Below, one piece after another: positions 1-12,813 of a DNA stretch of 64,000 nucleotides. The notes below the pieces were generated by a model. It was not told the DNA's origin. It ran no database searches and saw only the letters and a list, made by a program, of their open reading frames with translations. Position 1 is the first letter of the stretch. Every line of letters begins with the position of its first letter. Made by a program: the position numbers and the translations under genes. Source of the stretch: Chelonoidis abingdonii (lineage: Eukaryota > Chordata > Testudines > Testudinidae). The stretch spans positions 11,394,546 to 11,458,545 of the forward strand of contig NC_133778.1 in the NCBI RefSeq assembly GCF_003597395.2, read 5' to 3'.

Positions 1-1087
1 TAAATATGCCCAGTTTTTTTAACCTTTCATCACAGGTCAGGTTTTCTAAACCTTTTATCACTTTTGTTGCTCTCCTCTGGACTCTCTCCAATTTGTCCAC
101 CTCTTTCCTAAAGTGTGGGTCCCAGAACTGGACACTTTTACTCCAGCTGGGGCCTCACCAGTTCCAAGTAGAACAGCACAATTATCTCCTGTGTCTTACA
201 TGTGACATTCTAGTTAATACATATATATTATAATACGTTAGCTTTTTTCGCAACTGAATCTCATTTGTTGACTCATGTTCAATTTGTGATCCACTCTAAC
301 CCCCAGATCTTTTCTACAGTACTACCGCCTGGCCAGTCATTCCCCATTTTGTAGTTGTGTATTTGATTTTTCCTTCCTGAGTATAGTACTTTGCACTTAA
401 CTTTATTGAATTTCATCATGTTGAATTCAGACCAATTCTCTGATTTATCAAGATTGTTTGGAATTGGAATTCTGTCCTCCAAAGTGCTTGCGACTCCTTC
501 CAGTACCAGATCCAGGACTGACCCCTGTGGGATCCCACTAAACAGCCCTCCCAGTCTGAGAGCAAACCATTGAGAACTACTCTTTGAGTATGGTCTTTCA
601 ACCAGTTCTGCATCCACCTTAGAGTAATTTCACCTAGACTGTATTGTCCTAGTTTCCTGAGGAGAACGTCAGGTGGTACTGTGTCAAAAGCCTTACTAAA
701 ATCAAGGTATATCACATCTACTCCTTCCACCTAGTCAGTAACCTTGTCTGAAAAGAAAATTAAGCTGGTTTGGAATGATTTGTTCTTGACAATTCCAAGC
801 TGGCTTTTTCTTATAACTCTATAACCTCTCTAGGTGCTTTCAAATTGATTGTTCAATAATTTGTTCCAGTATTTGTCCAGGTATCAACGTTAGGCTGACT
901 GATCTGTAACTCCTCAGGTCCTCTTTGTTCACCTTTTTAAAGATAGATACTATATTTACCCTTCCCCAGTCCTCTAGGCCCTCCCCTATCCTCCATGAGT
1001 GCTCAAAGATAATTGCTAATGGTTCTGAGATTGCTTCAGTGAGTACCCATAGGATGAATTTCATCAGGCTATGACAACTTGAATACA
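1..1087 (-). mobile_element. CR1-type LINE fragment (reverse transcriptase)
   Basis: On the minus strand the sequence reads as decayed CR1/L2-like reverse transcriptase. At 1087-840 it reads ISEPLAIIFEHSWR, then VSIFKKVNKEDLRSYRSVSL; further on, at 730-416, it reads VIYLDFSKAFDTV. The frame is broken by several indels and an internal deletion. The element continues out of the window at the left, which is its 3' side. It is a dead retroposon copy. Confidence 0.9.
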
Positions 1088-2089
1088 TCTAACATAGAAA
1101 TATTCTTATACCTGTTCTTTCTCTATTCTGGTTTGTGTTCAGTCCTCCTTGTTGTTAATATTGTGTTGAGTATCTGGTCACCATTAACCTTTTTAGTGAT
1201 GGTGAGGTGGAGGTGGTTTAACTATGCCGGCAGAAAACCTCTTTCTATCTTTGTACACTACATATACAATAGGAGGCTATGCTGGCAGAGGCTCTATAAT
1301 GTACGTGCAGCCTTAATGATGACTGATAACCTGATACTCCCACTACAGCTGACAAAACTCTTCTGATCTGGTGAAATGTACCCAATTCTGCCTGCAGTTA
1401 CCTAACTTTCTCCCTTGAGATGGTGCTACTGGAGTTGCAGAAGTGTGGCTGATACATTTAGTTTGCAGAGGACACATAAAACCTAGAGCTGGTCTTGCAG
1501 AGGAAAACTTAATTTGGTTTACTGGAAGGACTTGTAAGAAAAACATGCGAGTATGTGTGCTCTCACAGGACCTCTCTTTTGCTAGTGAATGGGGGGGATT
1601 AGTTAAAATTTTTGGAGCTGACATGGAGACTTAGCCTCATAGTTCCTATGGAAATAAACAGGAATGTTGGAGCTAATCTGCTAGTCAGCTCTGAAAATCT
1701 CAGCCACTGGTCACTAACTAAAGCTATGGATAAAGTAACCAATACACATGTTTGTAGCTGGTGGTGTTCTTTGGCTTGCTATCCCAACACAGAGCACAAA
1801 CTGAAAAACAAGCCACAGATGAAGTTGAGTTTGACTAATTCAGACCAGCTGGAAAGGAGTGTAACCTCTTCATAAACTCTCTCTTGACCTGAGCTAGGTC
1901 AGCATCAGAACAGGCCATGACACTAAGGAGGGAAAGAAAGAAGTAGAGTTGGCTTCATGGCAGCTACCATGGACAGAGCGCTGTGGATCCTCTTAACTAC
2001 ACAGCTTCAAAAAAGCACTGGAAAATTATTCATCTGCAGTGGAATATCAGATTTTTGCCCAAAATACGATCGAGTACCTATCTGAAGAG
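1088..2089. other. Unassigned intergenic DNA
   Basis: No gene or repeat is recognised with confidence. Short overlapping frames near 1343-1875 have no family motif and lie on both strands, so I treat them as chance. Confidence 0.5.
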
Positions 2090-2380
2090 TGATGGGATAG
2101 TCTAGTGGTGAAAGCACGGGAGCAGGAGTGAGCAGAAGTGCATTCAATTCCCAACTCGGCCAAAATTCCTTAGTGACTTTTGGCTGGTCCCTCTATGCCT
2201 CAGCTCCTCATATGTAAAAATGGGAGTGACAATATTCCTTTCCTCCTCACCTCTTTGTTTACTTAGATTCTGAGCTCTTCGAAGCAGGGACTGTCACTTA
2301 CTGTGTGTCTGCACAATGCCTAGCACAACAGGGCTCGGATCACATTTGGGGCCTACCTCTGCCAGTGTAACATGACTAAT
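2090..2380 (+). mobile_element. MIR-like tRNA-core SINE with long 3' tail
   Basis: The sequence begins with a box-like TAGTGGTGAAAGCAC and continues through TCAATTCCCAACTC and GCCTCAGCTCCTCATATGTA. It then enters the tail with AGATTCTGAGCTCTTC and CTAGCACAACAGGGC, ending in AATAATGA. A similar full copy lies at 16505-16872. Confidence 0.7.
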
Positions 2381-2766
2381 AATGAAAGCTGAATTTTGGT
2401 GCCTTCCTACCAATTCATGCACTTCAGTGCAGCAACTGAGTCACAACAGAAGAAACAGCGAAGTGGAAGTCCAGAAGGTCTTGAACTAGCAGGTGACCTT
2501 TCTGAATCATTACGAAAACCAAAAATGCACCCTGTATGTATGTACAGCTTGTATTCCACAGAACATTTGCTTTCTCTAGGGGTTTCATTTCGATTTTGAG
2601 GCATGATAATTACAGCATTAACTTCGGTGCCACGCCACAGCGATATAGGTTATGTATTTACTGCTCTTCCTTTCCAGGCAGTCTTATTTAATTCCTAACC
2701 AGCTGTACCATACTCCTCTTGGGTTTTTTGGAGTTATGAATAATGTCTTTCTGATAAGGAAAGCAA

Positions 2767-2875
2767 TGAGGAGTCCAGTGGCATCTTAAAGATTAACAGA
2801 TTATTTGGGCATAAGATTTCACGGGTAAAAAACCCACTTCTTCAGATGCATGGAGTCCAACTCCAGCACTTAAGT
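2767..2875 (-). mobile_element. Penelope-like element terminal fragment with hammerhead-like motif
   Basis: The minus strand carries CATCTGAAGAAGTGGGTT, a short loop, ACCCGTGAAA and TCTTATGCCC. This is the terminal signature also seen at 11.4, 13.9 and 15.8 kb, in a degraded variant. No coding part is attached. Confidence 0.6.
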
Positions 2876-3134
2876 GGGTTTGTTTTCCTCTTCAAGTATA
2901 GCCTGAATGATGTTTCAGTAGCACTAGCTATCACTACTTACTCTGTCCTGACAGTCAAGATACTGACTCATGTGGTAAAAGAACAAAATGGCAGCACATT
3001 TCAGTGACTGGTGTGGCAGGATGGTGGGTGCTTACCTTCACCTTTAACCCAGCCAATCGTTTGGGCCGGTGCCTCAGGTATGTTGGAGTAGCACCTGAGG
3101 GAGCAAGGAGGGCATGATGGGTAAATTTTGGTTT

Positions 3135-3620
3135 TCATGTAGGCCTAGTACCTATCTTAGATACTTACAAGGCCCCCTTACCACAGTATCTAAGAGCCTC
3201 AGAAACTTTAATGTATTTATTCTCACAGTCATGTAAGGTAGGGAAATACTATATCCCCATTTTACATGTGGGGAACTGAGGCACAAAGAATAAGGGCTTG
3301 TCTACACAAACAATAAGTTTGCAGCAAGCTGGGATATGAATCTCCCCCATACCCCCAGCCTGCTGCGCACTAACTGTCTGTGTGGGCCCTGCTGACGCTT
3401 AAAGTTCTTTGATCTAGTCCTATTTGAGATGGGGCTAAATCACAGTGTATTAACAAACTATTAATGCGCATTGGCAGGGACCACACAGTTAGTCCACAGC
3501 AGCCTCATGCGGGGTAGATTCAGACCCTAGTTTGGCATGACCTCCGTGTTCTTGTAGACAGCCCCATTGTAACTTGCCCAGGGTCATACAGGCAACCTGT
3601 GTCTGAGCAGGAAATTTAGG
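3135..3620 (-). mobile_element. MIR-like SINE (minus), split by an inserted TIR element
   Basis: Segment 3135-3293 reads as a MIR-type core on the minus strand (CCCCATTTTACATGTGGGGA, then ACTGAGGCAC on the plus strand). The match resumes after 3565 with AACTTGCCCAGGGTCATACA. The intervening 3294-3564 is a separate element. Confidence 0.75.
3294..3564. mobile_element. 271-bp TIR miniature transposon inserted in the MIR-like SINE
   Basis: It starts with GGGCTTGTCTACAC and ends with the imperfect reverse complement TTCTTGTAGACAGCCC. It has no coding capacity. The TCTACAC terminus places it with the other TCTACACTG-type elements in this window, probably PIF/Harbinger-like; superfamily is inference. 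Confidence 0.75.
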
Positions 3621-5414
3621 CAAGATCTCCCATAGCCCTAGGTTAGCACTAGAACTGGTCAGAAAAATTTGGACAAAATATTGTTTGCTGATTCAGCAAA
3701 GTTGACGTGTTGTTAGGACTATCTGATTTCATTGAAATTCTGATGGAACCCAGGCAGGTTGCTAGGGAACCCTCGCTTCCAAGGTCCATCTGCCCCAGTG
3801 CCACAAACCCCAGGACTTCCAGGGTCCATGGCTTCAGAGCAATTCAACCATGAAGACTGCCCTGGTGCTGGGAACCCCAGGACTTCCAGGGTCTGTGATC
3901 TCAGGACTGCTTGCCTGGTGGAATACCCCAGAGCCGGGGCTCCATTCCCTTTCACAGAGAATATCAGAGTTGGAGGCTTTTGTTCCTGATCAGAATGGAA
4001 CCGAAATGCTCCATGAAGCCTCCATCTTTCTCCACCCAGCTCCAGCTAGTAATATCCTGACAACTGGCTCATCTTTCCTCTCATCTGGAGCTTGTTTGCC
4101 TTCTGGGACTGACACCTGCACCCAATTGGACTCAATGTGGCTATAAGCAAACTTTCCACACACACCCCTTGATGCTGAACCAGTCAGAGGCCAGCTCGTG
4201 AAGTAATTCAGTGCAACCAAAGGGGAGCACTGGACGTGACCGTGCCTCTGTGAGGCATAGTGTCTCATGGTGCTATAATTGGCATTGCCCTACATTACAT
4301 AGGTTGCGGGGGGCGATGAGCATTGAAGTTACTATCAAGCCTGGGCCTTAATGGCATAACAGATCCTTACAATTAGAAAGTTAGAATTCCCAGACAAAAG
4401 GGGACAAACCAAATGAAAACCAAATCGCTGGGTACATTTATATTCCTCTGCTAGCTGTATTAGAGCTAATTCAGTGTATAAATTAGAATTCAGTCATCGG
4501 AGACTTTCTCACCAAGGATTTATAGCATTGCCTAAAAATACAGGAAAAAGGAAAGCTTAACTTTCCTTTGAAATTTGTAATGGTAGAACGGCAGAACTGA
4601 ATGGAATATACTGTAAATAAGGATCATTAATCATAAGCAAAGCAGTCTGTGTTTGTTGTTATTTACTGAAACAACATAAATCATGAGCGGTTGCTTTGGT
4701 ATTAATTTGGATTTAGTATGTAATTCTGGAGGAAAGGAAACCATTCTTACTTGTAAATACACAGAGATGTGGGTAGGGATTTTTTTTCTTAGTGTTCTCT
4801 TGCTAGCAACTGAGTCAGGAAAAAAGTTTTAGCAACATAAAAGTGTTGGTATTACAATTTTCCAGACCTACTCACAGACGTAGGGAATGATGGTCTTGGG
4901 GTTAGGGCACTGGTCTGGAAGAGCTGGATTTAATGCCTGGCTGTGCCACTGGTGTTTTGTATGAGTCTAGGTAAATCAGTTAATATATGTCAGTTCCCAG
5001 GAGTATATATCCCTATTGCAAACAGGTGCAAGGAGGCTACATTATTAAAGTTTGAGGTGCTAAGATACCAGGGTGAGGGGGCCATACGGATACATAGATG
5101 TGGTTTCAAAAGCGAGGGTATAGTAAACCCTAAATTCTGAAATGTATAGCCCATCCTCTTCTTCTCCCCCGTGCAGCTCATGAAGCAAGCCTAGAAATAG
5201 CTAACGGTTGCCAGCAGCTTTATAATACTCCCTCCATTTTCTCTGGGGCCTGCCAACCCCAAGCAGCAGCATGAGTCCCTGGATCACTCCCCACCAAACT
5301 GGCTCAATGGATGAGAAGGTGTCATCAGGGCTGATTCCCTTCTAAGAAGAGACCCACTTTAATAAGTAGGACTCTGTTCATCTGCCTCTCGGTGCTACTC
5401 TGTAATGTCTGCAA
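3621..5414. other. Intergenic DNA, mostly unassigned
   Basis: It contains a short direct repeat, CCCCAGGACTTCCAGGGTC, at 3808-3826 and 3875-3893 (67-bp period), and a weak MIR-like core at about 4880-4990 (GTTAGGGCACTGGTCTGGAA). Nothing else is recognised. Confidence 0.5.
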
Positions 5415-5800
5415 TAAGAACATAAGAATTGCCAAACTGGATCAGACTAGTCGGCCATCCAGTCCAGTACCTCGTCTCTGACTTCAGCCAAAGGTGCAAG
5501 AACCCTGCAATAGATCCTTATGGAATAAGCTGCGCTCAGGGACACTTCTTTCTAACACATGTGCATTAGAGGCTGGCTTATGTCCAGAAGGATGAAGGAT
5601 TTAAATCCCTTCTAAAATTCTTGGTTTCTTTTCAGTCCAGGCTCTGGATGCTTTCATTTTCCATACAAATAGCTGCTCCTTCTTGTAAATCCTGCTAAGC
5701 TCACATGTGGTAAGGAGTCCCACAGCCTAATTGAGTGTTGTGTGAAAAATCCTTTTCTCTGATCAGTTTTAAATTTGCTGCCGCAGCCATAATAGTCATT
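5415..5800 (-). mobile_element. CR1 LINE 3' end, minus strand
   Basis: The plus strand starts ATAAGAACATAAGAATTGCC, the reverse complement of the CR1 3' terminus. It continues through AGTCCCACAGCCTAATTGAG and AGTTTTAAATTTGCTGCC, typical of the end of CR1 ORF2 and its 3' UTR. The copy is 5'-truncated, as most CR1 copies are. Confidence 0.85.
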
Positions 5801-5842
5801 GCCTCAGGCCTGGGAACAAAGGCAGAGACTGACACATTCTAA

Positions 5843-6934
5843 GGCCAGGTCTACACTGCGACTTTAAATCGGTTTAATGGCCGATATACCGATTTAACGC
5901 TGTATCCGTTCACATGACGTCGTCATTAATATCGAGTTAAACGGCTCCTTAAATCGATTTCGGAACTCCTCCCAAACGAGAGGAGTAGCGCTAAATTCGA
6001 TAGTGATAACTCGGATTAGGGTTCATGTGGACGGAAATCGACGTTATTGGCCTCCGGGCGGCATCCCAGAGTGCAGCACTGACCGCTCTGGACAGCAATC
6101 TGAACTCGGATGCAGCGGGCAGGTAAACAGGAAAAGCCCCGCGAACTTTTGAATTACATTTCCTGCTTGTCCAGCGTGGAGCTCTGATCAGCACGGCTGG
6201 CGATGCAGTCTGAAATCGAAAAAGAGCTCCAGCATAGACCGTACGGGAGATACTAGGTCTGATCGCTGTATGGGGAGACAAATCTGTTGTATCCAGCTCC
6301 GTTACAGAACACGAAATGCCAAAGCGTTTGAATAAAAAACTCCAGGATACACAGCGCTGCGTGACAAGCGTAACGGGAAGCCAGAGACTCAAATGGACGC
6401 TCATGAAGGGAGGGAGGGGGTACTGAGGACTCCAGCTATCCCACAGTCCACAGCAGTCTCTGAAAATTATTTGCATTCTTGGCTGAGCTCCCAATGTCTG
6501 TAGGTTCAAACACAGTGTCTGGCGTGGTTCAGGGAACAGCTCCTCAGTTTATTTCCCCCCACCACCACGTGAAAAAAAAAAGGGAAAGATTGCTGTGCTA
6601 TGGCGTTTGCTCAATGCACTCCGCGAGAAAGGCGCCAAAGGGTTGTCTGCTGCCTTCACAAAGGGAGGGGTGAGGCTGTACCCAGCACCACCCGGGGCAG
6701 TGTTTTCTGCCCCATCAGGCACTGTGCTCTCAACACGGAAGTGGGAACTATGGGATAGCTGAGGAACAGCTACCCACAGTGCACCGCTCCTGAAATCGAT
6801 GGTAGCTTTGGACCATGGACGCAAACAATCGATTTCGGGATCCCACTGTGGACGCGCTAAACCGATTTTATTAGATCTGTTTTGTAATATCGGTTTAAGC
6901 TAATTCGAAATAATCGTGCAGTGTAGACGTACCC
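5843..6934 (-). mobile_element. 1092-bp TIR transposon, copy A
   Basis: The ends are GGCCAGGTCTACACTGCGAC on the left and GTGCAGTGTAGACGTACCC on the right, imperfect inverted repeats sharing GTCTACACTGC. Flanking bases are TAA and TTA. The body is rich in ATCGAT and CGATTT palindromes. A 172-codon frame (5991-6509, minus) is shared with copy B but shows no transposase motif, so the element is presumably non-autonomous. Length and sequence match copy B at 18156-19247 almost perfectly, in opposite orientation. Confidence 0.9.
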
Positions 6935-9900
6935 TTAGAGCTAATGGTATAGCAAAAAAAATTCCTATTCAATTCAGATTCCTATACCTTGCCTATCATT
7001 TTGGTATCAGAGCACTTTCTCCTCTTGAGTGTGTTTGGAAATGTTAGCAGCAGATCTTTCTGTGGTATTTAACAAAGATTTGTAGCAGAACCCTTTTTAT
7101 TCACTCTCTCCCTTACACAGCAAAGATGAGTTTTACTTCAGTAGTTTCAGCAATTAATTTAAGAAGGTGCAAGACTGAACACAGGAGCCAAATGTGTGTT
7201 CCTTCAAAATGACAAAAATGTGGCACCTGTAAATGTGTCTAAGGCGTTACTGGCAAAGAATCAAACAGTAGCTCCTCAGATTGGGGGGATATTTTGTGCT
7301 TTTGGGGGGGCCCTCCACAACAATTTGCATAAGATTAAATAATCATCTTCAAATCAACTAATTAGAGCACCATTTTCAGTTTGCTGCTCCACTTAGGGTA
7401 GGATTCTTAGCCTCACACAGAATCTGGTGTCTAGAAATCTCTGAGCATCATCAAAGTCTAAGAAAATGTCCTTATTGACATCCAAAATAATTTGAAGTTT
7501 GGTAGGGTAAAATATCGCCCCATGAATTTCAACCTTAGCAAATTCAGGCTTCAATAAATCAAAGGTATGCCTCCTTATCTAGGTTGCCCTAGATAAATCA
7601 GGGAACATAATAATGCATCTTTTTGAAAAGGTAATCATTGTCTTTGTATTTGAGATAACATTTGCTCCAGGGAGGAAAGAAACAATGAAGATGCATTGAG
7701 AGTCTGATATAAAAAAGCAATGACCTGTCTTTTGCAAGTGCAATTGGCATCTGCAAAATCTGCATTGGCTATTAAAATGCAGGTGCAACACACAGAGCTA
7801 AAGATGCAGGCACTCTGATTTGCACCTGCACCTCATTCTGCATTTGCAAAAATACAGGCCATTTGTTGGCATTGGCAGTGTGGTAGTCACATCTGTGTGC
7901 TAGGTTCCAGCTGTGAAAAGTGTGGTTAGATCTCTGTAATAGCTTGTGTTTCTGGGGCTTGGGAAACACACCCCGCTGTGTTAATAATATTGAGAAGTAT
8001 CCCCTTAGTAACTGCCTGTAATCACAAGTGGTGGGATTTAAATGGTGTGTTAACCTTGTGCTGGCCATTGCCTCATGGCTGAATTTCATCTGCAGTGAAT
8101 AAATGATCTAGTCATAACAAGAGTGGAAGCAAAAACAAAAGTTTAAGAAGAGAAGTTTAGATCCCTTGCATAGCTAAGGCAACAGGCCATCAACCAGCAT
8201 AGTTTTGTCTCACACGGCATTTCTGGCAGGGAGTGACCTCCCTGAACAGCTATACCACAATATCAATCTTATTTGCATGATTTGATTGGGAAAAGTTGGA
8301 AGCCAGGGATTAGGGAGCAGCTTCTTGAATACAGAATATGTGATGAATGCTCTTGTTCTAGCACCGATTATTATTATTATTTAGCTCTTCTGAAGCACTC
8401 GCCCAAGGTCACCTAGTGGCAGATCCAGGAATAGACACACACCACCCCCACAAGCTCTCCTGAGTCCCAGTTCACTAGGATGCCCGGATGCAGAACAGGA
8501 CAGTATTTCTGGAAGGCAGGAGGATTTCTTCGAGGATGAGTCATGGCTGAGTGTCTTCTTCTGAGAGAGAAGATGATGAGGATGAAGCTAGTGCTGCAAC
8601 AGTGCCAGTTGCTGCAGAGGAGCAGGAAGGTCACATCATGCAATGGCCTTGAACAGGTGGCACTAGCGGCCAAGGAGGAGGAGCTCACTGCTATATGCAG
8701 CGGCCATCATCTTACTTCCGGAAGAGTGTTCCAAAAGAAAAAGCATGTACAGGTGATGGGGAGGAGGTACTGCTAGTGGAATGAGAGACGCCCCAGGGGC
8801 TAGTAAGGAAGAATGCTGGTGTTTCCCGTGATGCTGTCTGTATTGCTCCAAGCAGTGGCAAGATCAGCAGAAATTACAACATCCAGTACACAACAGGAAA
8901 GGACAAAAACCATGGATGTGTAAGGCCCTGATTTCTCCCCTGCCCTCATCAAGCAGTGACACAGTGATGAACAGACTCAGGCTAAAACCAAAACACAACA
9001 CAAGGTGAGCCTCAGCATGGGCAGAGCAGGAGAAATAGAGCCATTGGTGAGACAGAACAGCAGCAACACCCACAGAGGCCCTATTCTAGCCAGCACAAGT
9101 TCTAGCAGCCTTCTGGGCTTGCCCTCAGGATCAAGGCAGTGGAAGATTGGCAGAAAGTCCCCTATTTCCTCTGCCCAGGTGAATCTAGCAGAGTGCAGGC
9201 ACACTGGAGGAGCAGGCCATAACTCTGAGAGATATATAACCACAGGGCAAGGATTACTGGAGAGCTGTATGCTCTGGCTATACCTTCCAGCCCCTGCTTC
9301 TCTCGAAATTAGCACACACGCACCCCTGGATGGCCAAGGTGCCAGCAGGGTCAGCAATGGAAGTCGAAAAACAGCTAATGATGTCTTTATGACATGTGGA
9401 GGTCCCCTATGCAAGGGCAGTGCCTTGTTAGGGCAGCTCCCCATCCCCTTTCTTCCTGCATCTCAAAGGGGATGGAGCAGAGGTGAGGCTCTGCCTTCTC
9501 AAAACTTGAAAACCAAGGTAAGAATCTGGAATTAAAATAAGGTTCTATTTGCTGACTCAGTCACTAAATATAAGCAGTCACCAAGCTGATCTTTTGCTTC
9601 ATGCTCCTTTTTCTTATGATTTATGCACCATATGCTCAATACACAAAAACCGGAGGGTTAATGGAAGTCCAGCTGATCAAGTTATAATGATTAGAACATT
9701 GCTAAAGGTCCTCCTCCAAGAATGAGCCTTTAACAAGTAATCCCAATTTGAAACGTTCAGCACAGGCTACAAACAACATATGATCCATAGAGTTCTTTTG
9801 TGAACTTGGCATTTACATTAAAAAAATATCTGATACCAATATATACTGTATAGGACAATAAAACAGCTAAGTACCTCATCTTCCCTTCCACTAGTTGAAA

Positions 9901-11344
9901 TATGCTCAGAGTCCTTCCCAGTAAATCAGTATATATATACATAGCCCCCATTGTGCAGAAACATTATCTGCGATTTACAAACATTTACAACTAAGGTAGA
10001 CATAAGACAAACCACTGCGCCAGGCAGCTAAGAGCTAACAAATATTTTTATTCAGGAAATTTATAGAAGTCATGAGTGATTCATTATCCCTAATTTTGTA
10101 AGGTTAAGGCTGTGCAGACACTGAAAATATAAGAACCACCTGTCTCTACAGTGAATTACTGCAGACAGTTGACGAGTCAGAAGCAAAACGCTGCAGACAA
10201 CAGGGGAGTAGAAAATAAACAGATCACTAAATTTGGTTTGTGCAGTATTTAAAGTACAGGCAAAGGAATTCTGGCCTATATGAGGCCCCCATATTTTAAA
10301 ATCAATTTGTTACATGACAGAAAGCCAGTAGAATAGTGTCCGTAGTGGTGTGATATAGTGAGATAGTCAAGTTCCATACATGCATGAATCAAGTATTCCA
10401 CATCCTGCTGAGACAACAATGCTCTTAGCCTTGCTAAATTGATAATGTGATTTCTTAACAGTGTGGTTCTTCAAAGAAAAGCTCCTGGTGAAGTATGGTG
10501 CCAAGATTCCTGGCTGACAGGGAAGGGAAAATCATATTCTACCTTGTGCTAAAACAGAGTGCTGCCCATGTGGTAATGCCCATTTTATGTAAATACCCCA
10601 GTACTTGATATTTTATTCATTAAGCAAAGTTCCCCAGCTGATTTTCAGTAAAGCTACAATTATTGTTTTATTTATCATGTAACAGCACAGGGCACAGTAA
10701 AAATGATAGTGATAAATAAAGGCAACTGCCCTTATGTTTGACAAGTCAGGTTGCTTTCCCCACACTGAAAGACTATGAACTAGTGAGAGTTTTTCCCTTT
10801 TAAATCAGGTTCCAAGCAGGTCTTTAAATAACTCCTCTTCCCTCTCAAAAACACCAGGTCAAAGGTGGAACTGGGTCCTGCAGCAGTTTTAAAGATGCGC
10901 CACAGAAATGCTCACAATGGTTGATATGAACATTAGAACCCCTGCAGGGCCCAGTTCCACCTCTGAAAAATTATGCAAAGCTTCCCACTCGGCCCTATGA
11001 GATTGTGTTAGACGAGCTACGTGGATCTTAGCTCCAGGGGAGAGTGCAAGGGCTGTGGGGCGAGGGAGTCAGTGGATGAAAGAGGGCAGGGAGCAAGTAA
11101 AGTTATGGCCCCATCTGCCCATGCAGCAGACAAGGGAGCCCTAGGAGGTATTGTGTATCTGTGGCAGGATGCTTCCTGGTGACCTGCCTTCTGACCAGTC
11201 AAGGCCTTGGGACTATATCTAAAGATAAAAGCTCATTCAGGGTTTGTGTGAAAGCTCGCAAGACCGCCAGTGACAGGAAGAGAAATCTGCTCCAGCTAAG
11301 TGACAGTGCTTCAGTTCTTCTTAAATGGTGTGGTAAAATTCTAC
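6935..11344. other. Intergenic DNA with few recognisable elements
   Basis: A short ATT run near 8368 and a MIR-like minus-strand fragment at about 8395-8480 (GCCCAAGGTCACCTAGTGGC) are the only recognisable elements. The overlapping frames at 8977-9535 on both strands carry no family motif, and I do not call a gene. Confidence 0.5.
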
Positions 11345-11403
11345 TATAAGAACAATAAAAGCAGCAAAGAATCCTGTGGCACCTTATAGACTAACAGACA
11401 TTT

Positions 11404-11448
11404 TGAGCATGAGCTTTCGTGGGTGAATACCCACTTCGTCAGATGCAT
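11404..11448 (-). ncRNA. Candidate hammerhead ribozyme motif, left Penelope arm
   Basis: On the minus strand the order is CTGACGA, a 6-bp stem II (GTGGGT/ACCCAC) with ATTC loop, GAAA, a 2-bp stem III (GC/GC) and TC. The two conserved core strands CTGANGA and GAAA are intact. Stem I pairing is weak. Hammerhead motifs are known in Penelope-like elements; activity here is inference. Confidence 0.55.
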
Positions 11449-11713
11449 GTAGTGGATTTCCAGGGGCAGGTATATATATGCAAGCAAGAAGCAAGTAGAG
11501 ATAACGAGATTAGTTCAATCAGGGAGGATGAGGCCCTGTTCTAGCAGTTGAGGTGTGAAAACCAAGGGAGGAGAAAACTGGTTTTGTAGTGGCAAGCCAT
11601 TCACAGTCTTTGTTTAATCCTGAGCTGATGTGTCAAATTTGCAGATGAACTGAAGCTCAGCAGTTTCTCTTTGAAGTCTGGTTCTGAAGCTTTTTTGCTG
11701 CAGGATGGCCACC

Positions 11714-11998
11714 TTAAGATCTGCTATAGTGTGGCCAGGGAGGTTGAAGTGTTCTCCTACAGTTTTTGTATATTGCTATTCCTAATATCGGATTTGTGTG
11801 CATTATCCTTTTCCGTAGCAACTGTCCAGTTTGGCCAATGTACATAGCAGAGGGGCATTGCTGGCATATGATGCGCATATTACATGGTGGACGTGCAGGT
11901 GAATGAACCGGTGATTGGTATGGCTGATCTGGTTTAGGTCTGTGATGGTGTCGCTGGTGTATATATGTGGGTAGAGTTGGCATCGAGGTTTGTTGCAT
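11714..11998 (-). pseudogene. Penelope-like GIY-YIG endonuclease domain, broken
   Basis: The frame carries a Cys/His-rich lead (CNMRIICQQC) followed by PSAMYIGQTGQLLRKRI, matching the second half of the GIY-YIG core with its downstream Arg. It then shifts frame. The more C-terminal part is better preserved in the inverted arm at 13509-13805, where GEHFNLPGHTIADLKVAILQ is readable on the plus strand. Confidence 0.85.
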
Positions 11999-12559
11999 GG
12001 ATTGGTTCCTGAGCTAGAGTTACTATGGTGCGGTGTGCAGTTACTGGTGAGAATATGTTTCAGATTGCAGGCTGTCTGTGGGAGAGGACTGGCTTGCACC
12101 CAAGGCCTGTGAAAGTGTGGGATCATTGTCCAGGATGGGTTGTAGATCCCTGATGATGCATTGGAGGGGTTTTAGCTGGGGACTGTATGTGATGGCCAGT
12201 GGAGTCCTGTGGTTTTCTTCTTGGGTTTGTCTTGCAGTAGGAGGCTTCTGGTACATGTCTGCTCTGTTGATCTGTTTCCTTATTTCTTGTGCGGGTATTG
12301 TAGTTTGGAGAATGCTTGATGGAGATTTGTAGGTGTTGGTCTCTGTCCTGAGGGTTAGAGCAGATGCGGTTACCTCAGTGCTTGGCTGTAGACAATGGAT
12401 CGGGTGATGTGCCCGGGATGAAGCTGAGGCATGAAGGCAGGCATAGCAGTCGGTAGGTTTTTGGTATAAGGGTGGTGTTAATTGACCATCACTCATTTTG
12501 CACCGTGGTGTCTAGGAAATGGACCCCCCATGTAGATTGGTCCAGGCTGAGGTTGATGG

Positions 12560-12813
12560 TGGGGTGAAGCTGTTGAAATCGTGGTGGAATTTTTTCAGAG
12601 TCTCCTTCCCATGGGTCCAGATTATGAAGATGTCATCAATGTAGCGTAGGTAGAGAAGGGGCGTGAGTGGATGAGAGCTGAGGAAGCATGTTTCCAGGTC
12701 AGCATAAAAATATTGGCATATTGTGGGGCCATGCGGGTCCCATAGCGGTGCACTGATCTGGAGATATATATTGTCATCAAACTTGAAATAGTTGTGTGTG
12801 AGGATGAAGGCAC
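12560..12813 (-). pseudogene. Penelope-like reverse transcriptase core, frameshifted
   Basis: GTRMAPQYANIFM and the following broken YATLMTSS segment correspond to the RT core. The catalytic Y-x-D-D region at about 12625-12650 is readable only by changing frame. Inactive remnant of the same element. Confidence 0.75.

Noticed and set aside
3719..4146. A coding gene with internal PGLPG-like repeats
   Set aside because: The repeat is a 67-bp spaced duplication of CCCCAGGACTTCCAGGGTC, which is not a multiple of three, so the repeats change frame; no other coding sign.
8977..9535. A 176-codon plus frame overlapping a 155-codon minus frame
   Set aside because: No domain, no splice or promoter context, and antisense overlap of two similar frames points to chance low stop density.
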